Positions 1 through 5,074 of a DNA stretch of 10,080 nucleotides are shown here, piece by piece. The notes beneath the pieces are model-generated. The model worked only from the letters and a program-made list of their open reading frames with translations, ran no database searches and was not told where the DNA came from. Position 1 is the stretch's first letter, and every line of letters starts with the position of its first letter. Position numbers and translations under genes: made by a program. The stretch is from Rhodobacteraceae bacterium UBA6141 (GTDB lineage Bacteria; Pseudomonadota; Alphaproteobacteria; Rhodobacterales; Rhodobacteraceae): positions 49,449 through 59,528 of the forward strand of contig DIVD01000051.1 of the NCBI GenBank assembly GCA_002423245.1. Reading direction: 5' to 3'.

Positions 1-266
1 TCGTCGTCATCCATGCAGGGCAGGTCGTCATGCACGAGGCTGTAGGCATGAAGGGCCTCGACCGCCGCCGCCGCGGGCAGCGCCGCCGCGCGCGGAATGC
101 CATGCAGCGCCGCGCTCTCCAGAACAAGGAACCCGCGCAGCCGCTTGCCGCCCTCCAGCGCATGGCGCATCGCCCGGATCAGGGGCCGGTCGGGCTTGCC
201 CGCCAGCGCAGCCTCCAGCACCGCGCCGATCTCTGCCGCCGCCCGTTCCAGCCGCTCGGGAAACAT
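1..266 (-). CDS. ispA: Farnesyl diphosphate synthase (polyprenyl synthetase), N-terminal part, cut by window edge
   Basis: Condenses isopentenyl diphosphate with dimethylallyl and geranyl diphosphate to farnesyl diphosphate in the cytosolic isoprenoid pathway. The first 88 codons are visible. They contain GGKRLRG (residues 39-45, the diphosphate-binding Lys/Arg motif) and YSLVHDDLPCMDDD (75-88), the first aspartate-rich motif in its DDx4D form, with Tyr five residues before the first Asp. Both fit bacterial IspA; a CrtE-like geranylgeranyl synthase is less likely but not excluded, because the rest lies beyond position 1. The ATG at 266-264 directly follows the xseB TGA, and GAAGGG six bases upstream, inside xseB, can serve as ribosome-binding site, so the two are probably co-translated. 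In many proteobacteria dxs follows ispA; that would lie outside the window. Confidence 0.93.
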   Translation of the reverse strand, partial: MFPERLERAAAEIGAVLEAALAGKPDRPLIRAMRHALEGGKRLRGFLVLESAALHGIPRAAALPAAAAVEALHAYSLVHDDLPCMDDD

Positions 267-503
267 TCACAGCCCTTCGACAGGGGCGAGCCCCGAAGGG
301 TGGCCGTCGGGCCCGAGCGTGATCCGCGCCACCTTTTCCTCGGCCGCCCTCAGCCGCGCGTCGCAATGCGCCTTCAGCGCCGCGCCGCGCTCATAGAGCC
401 GGATCGAATCCTCCAGCGGCACGTCGCCCCGCTCCAGCTTGCCGACCACCGCCTCAAGCTCCTTCATCGCTTCCTCGAAGCTCATCGCCGCAATGTCGCT
501 CAT
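267..503 (-). CDS. xseB: Exodeoxyribonuclease VII small subunit
   Basis: XseB is the small subunit of exonuclease VII, which degrades single-stranded DNA in both directions to short oligonucleotides; several copies bind one XseA. The 78-aa product is close to the usual 70-85 aa. It shows the family core at residues 8-58: SFEEAMKELEAVVGKLE, then GDVPLEDS, then YERGAAL, with a Cys in KAHCDARL and a closing AEEKV; the fold is an all-helical hairpin. The ATG at 503-501 is preceded by AAGGAG (511-516 on this strand) at a 7-nt spacing, a very good ribosome-binding site. The gene sits 124 bp after petR and abuts ispA. This xseB-ispA order is common in proteobacteria. XseA is not encoded here. Confidence 0.96.
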   Translation of the reverse strand: MSDIAAMSFEEAMKELEAVVGKLERGDVPLEDSIRLYERGAALKAHCDARLRAAEEKVARITLGPDGHPSGLAPVEGL

Positions 504-594
504 GCCACAACTCCTTCCGTCCTGCTGCCCCGATATAGCGCCCCCGCCCCGGAAGGGCCACCCGCCCCCCGGCGTTGCCCGAGTATCCGGCGGG

Positions 595-611
595 GTCCGC
601 CGAAGGCGGGC
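595..611 (-). terminator. Possible stem-loop after petR
   Basis: Read on the minus strand, a 7-bp stem (one G-U pair) with a 3-nt loop starts 16 nt after the petR stop codon (628-630). No T-tract follows, so it is at best a weak terminator or an mRNA 3'-end structure. The rest of the 124-bp petR-xseB gap holds the xseB ribosome-binding site and a TATATC element (532-537, minus) that resembles a -10 box but lacks a convincing -35. Confidence 0.25.
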
Positions 612-627
612 GGGACAGGGTCCGCTC

Positions 628-1341
628 CTATTCCGGCATCAGCATGTAGCCCGCGCCCCGCACCGTCTGCAGATAGCGCGGCTCCTTCGGGTCGCCCTCG
701 ATCTTGCGCCGCAGCCGGGTGATCTGCACGTCGACCGCCCGTTCCTGCGCGTGCTCGGCCGCGGCGCCCCTGTCACGCCCCAGCTCCTCCACCAGCGTCT
801 GGCGCGAGATCGGCTCGCCGGCCTTGCCCGCGAAGATCCGCATCAGCGCGGCCTCGGTCGCGGTCAGCCGCACCAGCGCCTCGCCATGCCACAGCTCGCC
901 CCGCTCGAGGTCATAGCGCACGGGGCCCAGATGGATGAACTTCGGCCCCTGCGCGGGGGCCTGCGGCGCGCGGCGCAGGATCGCGTTGATCCGCAGCAGC
1001 AACTCCCTGGGCTCGAACGGCTTGGCAAGATAGTCGTCCGCCCCCGCCTCCAGCCCCTCGATCCGCTCCGACGTCTCCCCCTTCGCGGTCAGCAGCAGGA
1101 TCGGCACCGCCGACCTGCGGCGCAGATCGCGCATCAGGCTGATGCCGTCCTCGCCCGGCATCATCACGTCCAGCACGATCATGTCGAAGTCGAGTCCGGC
1201 CAGCAGCCGCCGCGCATGTGCCGCATCGCGCGCGCCCGTCACCAGAAACCCGGCGCGGGCCAGGAACTTCTGCAAGAGTCCGCGGATCCGCCCGTCATCA
1301 TCGACGACCAGCAGATGCGCATCCGGTGCCCCGGCATTCAT
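628..1341 (-). CDS. petR: OmpR/PhoB-family response regulator PetR
   Basis: A 237-aa DNA-binding response regulator. The receiver domain (about 8-122) keeps the acidic pair D14/D15, phosphoacceptor D58 in DMIVLDVMMPGEDG, T85 in LLLTAKG and K107 in KPFEP. The C-terminal winged helix (about 135-235) contains LTATEAALMRIFAGKAGEPISR, a recognition helix near AVDVQITRLRRKI, and the end motif LQTVRGAGYML. It follows petP with an ATGA overlap (start ATG 1341-1339, petP stop 1340-1338), so the two are co-translated. In Rhodobacter capsulatus the petP/petR pair lies by the cytochrome bc1 genes and PetR is needed for respiratory and photosynthetic growth. That role is transferred by similarity and order. 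No histidine kinase gene is adjacent. The closest alternative is an OmpR-like regulator of another pathway, but the MarR partner favours PetR. Confidence 0.9.
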   Translation of the reverse strand: MNAGAPDAHLLVVDDDGRIRGLLQKFLARAGFLVTGARDAAHARRLLAGLDFDMIVLDVMMPGEDGISLMRDLRRRSAVPILLLTAKGETSERIEGLEAGADDYLAKPFEPRELLLRINAILRRAPQAPAQGPKFIHLGPVRYDLERGELWHGEALVRLTATEAALMRIFAGKAGEPISRQTLVEELGRDRGAAAEHAQERAVDVQITRLRRKIEGDPKEPRYLQTVRGAGYMLMPE

Positions 1342-1850
1342 GATCCGCCATCCTTCATCGACTGGTAGTGGCGGCGCAGGTCCGGATCCATCATCGCCTC
1401 CAGCACCTGCCGGAACCCGGCAACGGCCTCGGGGCCCGCCGTGCGATAGGCGGCGCGCATCCGCCCGCGCTGCGCCTCGGTCAGCGACCGTTCCAGCGCC
1501 CGCCCCGCCTCGGTCAGGAACAGGTGCCGCTCGCGCTTGTCCTTGCGCCCGACGCGGCTTTCCACCAGCCCGTCCTCGATCAGCGTGCGCAGCACCCGGT
1601 TCAGGCTCTGCTTGGTCACGCCCAGCATCGCCAGCAGCGTGTTGACGGTCTGGCCCTCCTGGCGGTTGATGAAATGGATGGCGCGGTGATGCGCCCGCCC
1701 ATAGCCCCGCGCTTCCAGAATGCGGTCCGGGTCGGCGGTAAAGCCGCGATAGGCGAAGAACATCGCCTCGATGCCCTTGCGCAACTGCTCGTCGGTGAGG
1801 AACAAGAGGTTCTCGCCGCCGGCACTGCCCGCCCCTCCACCTTCCGCCAC
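1338..1850 (-). CDS. petP: MarR-family transcriptional regulator PetP
   Basis: A 170-aa winged-helix regulator of the MarR family, expected to bind DNA as a dimer. The DNA-binding domain spans about residues 52-115: helices in RAIHFINRQEGQTVNTLLAML, recognition helix GVTKQSLNRVLRTLIEDGLV (77-96), then the beta-wing VGRKDKRERHLFLT (100-113). Flanking helices (20-45 and 115-165) would form the dimer interface. The start chosen is GTG at 1850-1848, with GGAGG six bases upstream; a glycine-rich stretch of about 12 residues follows and is probably disordered. The gene overlaps petR by 4 nt and diverges from ilvE across 174 bp. The MarR-type gene directly before an OmpR-type regulator is the petP-petR arrangement known in Rhodobacter; the ligand is not known to me. 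Confidence 0.88.
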   Translation of the reverse strand: MAEGGGAGSAGGENLLFLTDEQLRKGIEAMFFAYRGFTADPDRILEARGYGRAHHRAIHFINRQEGQTVNTLLAMLGVTKQSLNRVLRTLIEDGLVESRVGRKDKRERHLFLTEAGRALERSLTEAQRGRMRAAYRTAGPEAVAGFRQVLEAMMDPDLRRHYQSMKDGGS

Positions 1851-1886
1851 TGCGCACCTCCGGACCGCGTTTCTTCTGATTGCGCC

Positions 1887-1915
1887 TGTTTACGTCAGCC
1901 TTGTTGACTTTCCAA
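1887..1915 (-). promoter_or_regulatory. Candidate petPR promoter
   Basis: On the minus strand TTGGAA (plus 1910-1915) and TAAACA (plus 1887-1892) are separated by exactly 17 bp, in the position expected for a sigma-70 promoter about 40-60 nt upstream of the petP GTG. The -35 matches consensus well in its TTG; the -10 is weak. An imperfect palindrome GTCA-N7-TGAC (1894-1908) lies inside the spacer, where a repressor such as PetP itself could act. Inferred from sequence only. Confidence 0.3.
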
Positions 1916-1946
1916 GAATCAATTGGTAGCCCAACCCCGCAAACTG

Positions 1947-1987
1947 CGCAACATTATGTCCGGTTCGGACCTTGCGCACGCAACATT
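1947..1987 (+). repeat. Direct repeat CGCAACATT x2 upstream of ilvE
   Basis: Two identical 9-bp copies lie at 1947-1955 and 1979-1987, with start points 32 bp apart, about three helical turns, so both would face the same side of DNA. Between them is the perfect inverted repeat GTCCG-GTT-CGGAC (1958-1970). The position 38-70 bp before the ilvE start fits a regulator site or early leader. It could also be chance. Confidence 0.35.
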
Positions 1988-2024
1988 CGCAAAACGCGGC
2001 AAGGGGCCGCTAGGAGGGTTCGAC

Positions 2025-2894
2025 ATGGCCGGGGCCTATGATGACCGCGACGGCAAGATCTGGATGGACGGCAAGCTGGTGGAGTGGCGCGATGCCAAGG
2101 TCCACGTCCTGACGCATGCGCTGCACTACGCCTCGGCGGTGTTCGAGGGCGAGCGGTGCTATAACGGCCGCATCTTCCGGGGGGTGGAGCACAGCCAGCG
2201 CCTGCGCCGGTCCGCCGAACTGCTCGACATGGAGATCCCCTTCACGGTCGAAGAGATCGAGGCCGCGAAATATGCGATGCTGAAGGCCAATGGCTGGACC
2301 GATGCCTATGTCCGCGCGATCGCATGGCGCGGGTCGGGCGAGGACATGGGCGTCTCGGCAAGCAGGAACCCGGTCCGGCTTGCCGTCGCGGGCTGGGAGT
2401 GGGGCAACTACTACGGCGAGGCCAAGACCACGGGCGCCCGGCTCGACATCTCGAAGTGGAAGCGTCCCTCGCCCGAGACCATCCCCAGCGCCGCCAAGGC
2501 CGCCGGGCTTTACATGATCTGCACCATGTCCAAGCACGCGGCAGAGGCGAAGGGCTGTTCGGACGCGATGATGCTGGATTATCGCGGCTATGTGGCCGAG
2601 GCGACGGGCGCCAACATCTTCTTCGTCAAGGACGGCGAAGTGCACACCCCGCTGCCGGACTGCTTCCTGGACGGGCTGACCCGGCAGACCGTGATCGCGA
2701 TGCTGAAGGAGAAGGGCGTCCCGGTCCACGAGCGCCACATCAAGCTCGAGGAACTCGAAGGCTTCGAGCAGTGCTGGCTGACCGGCACCGCGGCGGAAGT
2801 GACCCCGGTGGGCCGGATCGGCGATTACAGCTTCGAGGTCGGCGCGCTGACGCTCGACGTGGCCGCGCGCTACGAAAAGCTGGTCCGCGCCTGA
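2025..2894 (+). CDS. ilvE: Branched-chain amino acid aminotransferase
   Basis: PLP-dependent class IV (fold type IV) aminotransferase that moves the amino group between glutamate and the 2-oxo acids of valine, leucine and isoleucine, the last step of their synthesis. The 289-aa product is near the family's usual ~300 aa. Visible are HALHYASAVFEGERCY (31-46), the Schiff-base lysine K158 in SAAKAAG, the segment GYVAEATGANIFFV (188-201) with E192 that contacts the PLP ring nitrogen, DGLTRQTVI (216-224), and GTAAEVTPV (254-262), which binds the cofactor phosphate. The start is the ATG at 2025 with AGGAGGG (2012-2018) six bases before it; an in-frame TTG at 1923 would add 34 residues without a good ribosome-binding site. 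The gene is a single-gene unit, divergent from petP and closed by its own terminator. A D-amino acid or 4-amino-4-deoxychorismate transaminase of the same fold is less likely from length and motifs. Confidence 0.95.
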   Translation: MAGAYDDRDGKIWMDGKLVEWRDAKVHVLTHALHYASAVFEGERCYNGRIFRGVEHSQRLRRSAELLDMEIPFTVEEIEAAKYAMLKANGWTDAYVRAIAWRGSGEDMGVSASRNPVRLAVAGWEWGNYYGEAKTTGARLDISKWKRPSPETIPSAAKAAGLYMICTMSKHAAEAKGCSDAMMLDYRGYVAEATGANIFFVKDGEVHTPLPDCFLDGLTRQTVIAMLKEKGVPVHERHIKLEELEGFEQCWLTGTAAEVTPVGRIGDYSFEVGALTLDVAARYEKLVRA

Positions 2895-2906
2895 TCCCTG
2901 CGCCGA

Positions 2907-2946
2907 ATGCACGAAGGGCCGCGGGATGACCGCGGCCCTTTTGCAT
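2907..2946 (+). terminator. Intrinsic terminator of ilvE
   Basis: An 11-bp perfect, GC-rich stem (2914-2924 with 2930-2940) and a 5-nt GATGA loop are followed by TTTT (2939-2942, the first two in the stem). An outer ATGC/GCAT pairing (2907-2910 with 2943-2946) can extend it. It begins 12 nt after the ilvE stop. On the minus strand only a short TT follows, so action on transcripts from the right is possible but weaker. Confidence 0.88.
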
Positions 2947-2954
2947 GTCCGCCT

Positions 2955-2971
2955 GCGGTGGCCGCTTTTTT
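2955..2971 (+). terminator. Possible second terminator after ilvE
   Basis: A 4-bp GCGG/CCGC stem with a TGG loop (2955-2965) is followed at once by six T (2966-2971). The stem is short, but the long T-tract just after the main terminator suggests a back-up element. A separate GCGGGC/GCCCGC hairpin (2983-2998) covers the stop codon of the minus-strand small ORF and has no T-tract on either side. Confidence 0.35.
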
Positions 2972-2988
2972 CATTTCAACCTGCGGGC

Positions 2989-3186
2989 TCAGGCCCGCTG
3001 GCCGCGGTCGATGCGCAGGAATTCCTTCACCCGCCGGGCGGTGCCGCTGCCCAGCCGCGGGCGGCGCAGCAGCGCGCGCGTCGCGGGATGCGAGCCTTCG
3101 CCGCCCTCGCGGCGCGCCAGTTTCAGAAACTGCTTCACGCGGCCGGCTTCGGGCGGGCTGACATGATCTGCGATATGCCTTGTCAT
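2989..3186 (-). CDS. Small basic protein of unknown function (65 aa)
   Basis: I do not recognise a family. The 65-aa product is strongly basic: 13 Arg and 3 Lys against 6 acidic residues, with no Cys, no signal peptide and no membrane segment. It holds an internal repeat: AGRVKQFLKLAR (14-25) and ARRVKEFLRIDR (50-61) share RVK-x-FL-basic-aliphatic, probably two similar amphipathic helices joined by a Gly/Pro/Arg-rich linker. The ATG at 3186-3184 has GGAGG five bases upstream; in-frame ATGs at 3198 and 3228 have none, and the latter falls in a hairpin. The coding case rests on the ribosome-binding site, the repeat and the lack of any rival gene. It lies 131 bp after queG, same strand, and converges with ilvE. 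A nucleic-acid-binding role is a guess from charge. Confidence 0.72.
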   Translation of the reverse strand: MTRHIADHVSPPEAGRVKQFLKLARREGGEGSHPATRALLRRPRLGSGTARRVKEFLRIDRGQRA

Positions 3187-3216
3187 CGTCTCCTCCATGG
3201 GGTTGTCTTGCGGCGA

Positions 3217-3247
3217 CTTCGGCCACATCCCGAAGATGGGGCCGAAG
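3217..3247 (-). promoter_or_regulatory. Stem-loop in the leader of the 65-aa ORF
   Basis: An uninterrupted 8-bp stem (CTTCGGCC with GGCCGAAG, 3217-3224 and 3240-3247) encloses an inner 4-bp stem (3226-3229 with 3235-3238). It ends about 20 nt upstream of the ribosome-binding site (3192-3196). No T-tract follows on the minus strand, so it is not a standard terminator of queG; it may be an RNA stabiliser, a processing site between queG and the small ORF, or a control element. The remaining gap (3248-3317) shows only GC-rich sequence and no convincing promoter. Confidence 0.45.
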
Positions 3248-3317
3248 CGGCGCCTTGCCTAGACCCCCCTGCCCGATTGCCCGCACCCGCACACCCGGCC
3301 CGGCAGCGCCCCGCCGG

Positions 3318-4376
3318 TCACGCCAGCCGCGCCAGCGCCCAGCGCGCCGCATCCGCGACGGCCGCATCGGGATCGCCCGTCAGCGCCGCCGCCACCGGGC
3401 GCAGGCCCGCCGCGCCGGAATTTCCGATCGCATAGAGCACGTTGCGCACCATCCGGTCCCGGCCGATCCGCTTGATCGGGCTGCCGGCAAAGCGGGCGCG
3501 AAAGCCCGCGTCATCCAGCCCCGCCAGATCGGCCAGCAGCGGCGGCTCGGCCTCGCGCGCGGCATAGCCCGTCTCGGTCGCGGCCTGCGCGAACTTGTTC
3601 CACGGGCAGACCGCAAGGCAATCGTCGCAGCCGTAGATCCGGTTTCCCATCAGCGGCCGCAATTCGGGGTCCACCGGCCCCCTGTGCTCGATCGTCAGGT
3701 AGGAGATGCAGCGCCGCGCATCGAGCTGGAACGGCGCCGGAAAGGCGCGTGTCGGGCAGACATCGAGGCAGGCGGTGCAGCTTCCGCAACGCTCCGGCTC
3801 GGCCGCGTCCCTGGGCAGATCGACCGTGGTGAAGATCGCGCCAAGGAAGAACCAGCTGCCCAGATCGCGCCCCAGCAGGTTGGTGTGCTTGCCTTGCCAG
3901 CCCAGCCCCGCCGCCTGCGCCAGCGGCTTTTCCATCACTGGCGCGGTATCGACGAAGACCTTGATCGCCGCGCCCTCCCCCGCCTGGTCCAGCAGCCAGC
4001 GCCCCAGCCGCTTCAGCCGCCGTTTCACAAGGTCGTGGTAATCCTTCCCCTGCGCGTAGACGCTGACCGCGCCCCGCTCGGGCCTTTGCAGCACCGCCAG
4101 CGGGTCATGCCCCGGCGTATAGACATCGGCCAGCATCACCACCGACCGCGCCTCGGGCCAGAGCGCCGCAGGGTTGCCGCGCCAGCCCATGCGCTCGGCC
4201 ATCCAGCCCATCTGCCCGTGCCGGCCCTCCGCCACGAATGTCGCCAGCCGCGCGGCAGCCTCGGGCACCGCATCGGGCGCGCAGACGCCCATCCTGGCAA
4301 AGCCCTCGGCCCGCGCCTGCGCCTCCAGCGCCGCCTTCAGCGCCGCGCCGGGCAGGTCAGAAGTCAAGGTCTGCAT
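3318..4376 (-). CDS. queG: Epoxyqueuosine reductase QueG
   Basis: Catalyses the last step of queuosine synthesis: cobalamin-dependent reduction of epoxyqueuosine to queuosine in the anticodon wobble position of tRNAs for Asp, Asn, His and Tyr. The 352-aa length is typical. The N-terminal cobalamin-binding part includes GRHGQMGWM (51-59), YAQGKDYH (107-114), the catalytic Asp D143 in FVDTAPVMEK and GWQGKHTNLL (159-168). The ferredoxin-like part holds two 4Fe-4S sets: C197-x2-C200-x2-C203-x3-C207-P, and C223, C250-x2-C253-x3-C257-P. The C-terminal HEAT-like helices (about 302-352) bind tRNA in the family. The start ATG overlaps the GST gene by 20 nt and has no visible ribosome-binding site, so translation probably depends on coupling to the upstream gene. 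No other queuosine gene is in the window. Confidence 0.96.
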   Translation of the reverse strand: MQTLTSDLPGAALKAALEAQARAEGFARMGVCAPDAVPEAAARLATFVAEGRHGQMGWMAERMGWRGNPAALWPEARSVVMLADVYTPGHDPLAVLQRPERGAVSVYAQGKDYHDLVKRRLKRLGRWLLDQAGEGAAIKVFVDTAPVMEKPLAQAAGLGWQGKHTNLLGRDLGSWFFLGAIFTTVDLPRDAAEPERCGSCTACLDVCPTRAFPAPFQLDARRCISYLTIEHRGPVDPELRPLMGNRIYGCDDCLAVCPWNKFAQAATETGYAAREAEPPLLADLAGLDDAGFRARFAGSPIKRIGRDRMVRNVLYAIGNSGAAGLRPVAAALTGDPDAAVADAARWALARLA

Positions 4377-5028
4377 AATGCGCCGGCGGCGGGAAGCCGG
4401 GCACCTGATCGGCCAGCAAGGAGCGGAAGGACGGGCGCGACTTGATCTTGGCGTACCATTCCTTCACGGCGGAGGAGCGGTTCCAGTCCACGTCAGAGAT
4501 GTAGTCGAGGCAGCTCAGATGTGCCGCCGCCGCGAAATCGGCCAGCGTCATCACGTCCCCGGCCAGCCAGCGCCGCTGGTCCAGCAGCCAGCCGAGGTAG
4601 TCGAGGTGATACTTGATCCGCGTCGCGCCGGATTTCACCGCCTTGGAATCCGGGTAGCCCAGACCCATGATCTTCTTGTTCACCCGTTCATACAGCAGCT
4701 TCGAGGTGACCTCGCCGTGGAACTTGTCGTCGAACCACGAACACAGCCGCCGCACCTCGTAGCGCGCATCGGGCTCGCGCGGCAGCAGCGGGGGCTGCGG
4801 GATGGTCTCGTCCAGCCATTCGCAGATCGCCTGGCTCTCCGACATGGTGCGGTTGTCCCACTTCATCACCGGCACCTTGCCGGCGGGGTTGCGGCGCAGG
4901 AAATCGGGCCCCTGCTCCCAATAGCGTTCCTCGACCAGTTCCACCTCGATCCGTTTCTCGGCAAGCGTCAGGCGGACCTTGCGGCAGAAGGGCGAGAGCG
5001 GAACATGATAGAGGCGGACCATGGGCAT
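4357..5028 (-). CDS. Glutathione S-transferase family protein
   Basis: A 223-aa soluble GST-like protein. The N-terminal thioredoxin fold (1-80) has LSPFCRKVRL (11-20) with a possible catalytic S12 or C15, NPAGKVPVM (47-55) with the cis-Pro P53, and SESQAICEWL (63-72), where Glu/Ser bind the glutamyl part of glutathione. The all-helical C-terminal domain (about 88-215) contains the N-capping box in LAGDVMTLADF (155-165). The substrate cannot be told. The ATG at 5028 is used; an in-frame ATG at 5022 gives a protein two residues shorter that starts right at the conserved VRLYHVPLSPF. The ribosome-binding site is weak for both. The gene lies 46 bp after mtgA and overlaps queG by 20 nt, so the three may share a transcript. 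Confidence 0.9.
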   Translation of the reverse strand: MPMVRLYHVPLSPFCRKVRLTLAEKRIEVELVEERYWEQGPDFLRRNPAGKVPVMKWDNRTMSESQAICEWLDETIPQPPLLPREPDARYEVRRLCSWFDDKFHGEVTSKLLYERVNKKIMGLGYPDSKAVKSGATRIKYHLDYLGWLLDQRRWLAGDVMTLADFAAAAHLSCLDYISDVDWNRSSAVKEWYAKIKSRPSFRSLLADQVPGFPPPAHYADLDF

Positions 5029-5045
5029 ACTCTGGGTTGTGATCC

Positions 5046-5062
5046 CGGGGTGATAGACCCCG
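5046..5062 (-). terminator. Small stem-loop between mtgA and the GST gene
   Basis: A 6-bp stem (5046-5051 with 5057-5062) and a 5-nt loop lie 12 nt after the mtgA stop codon (5075-5077). No T-tract follows, so it would terminate poorly; it may simply mark the mtgA mRNA end or lower read-through into the GST gene. Confidence 0.2.
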
Positions 5063-5074
5063 CCGCCGTTGGGT

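Larger units (their letters stand above)
1851..2024. promoter_or_regulatory. Divergent petP / ilvE control region
   Basis: This 174-bp gap must carry the petP promoter (minus) and the ilvE promoter (plus), since no other gene lies between them. It is clearly more AT-rich around 1870-1960 than the flanking genes. Seen in it: a candidate minus-strand promoter (1887-1915), a GTCA-N7-TGAC inverted repeat (1894-1908), a perfect 5+5 inverted repeat GTCCG-GTT-CGGAC (1958-1970), and two direct copies of CGCAACATT (1947-1955 and 1979-1987). A plus-strand CATTAT (1952-1957) could be an ilvE -10 box but lacks a good -35. The assignments are inferred; the need for promoters here is secure. Confidence 0.6.

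Noticed and set aside
30..722. 230-codon open frame on the plus strand across ispA, xseB and the petR end
   Set aside because: Antisense to ispA, xseB and petR, all with clear family motifs. Its translation is Arg/Pro/Gln-rich with no recognisable domain, as expected from the frame opposite GC-rich genes.
439..1368. 309-codon plus-strand frame opposite petR
   Set aside because: A shadow of petR; low-complexity Arg/His/Gln/Pro composition, no ribosome-binding site worth noting, no family features.
628..1857. 409-codon minus-strand frame that would fuse extra sequence to PetR
   Set aside because: The first ~170 codons are petP read in the wrong frame. The correct petR start is the ATG at 1341, overlapping the petP stop, and petP is clear in its own frame.
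1923..2024. 34-residue N-terminal extension of IlvE from a TTG at 1923
   Set aside because: The ATG at 2025 has a near-perfect ribosome-binding site and gives the usual family start; the extension has no conserved feature and would cover the likely promoter.
2010..2912. 300-codon minus-strand frame opposite ilvE
   Set aside because: Antisense to a well-supported aminotransferase and without domain signals; it also spans the ilvE terminator.
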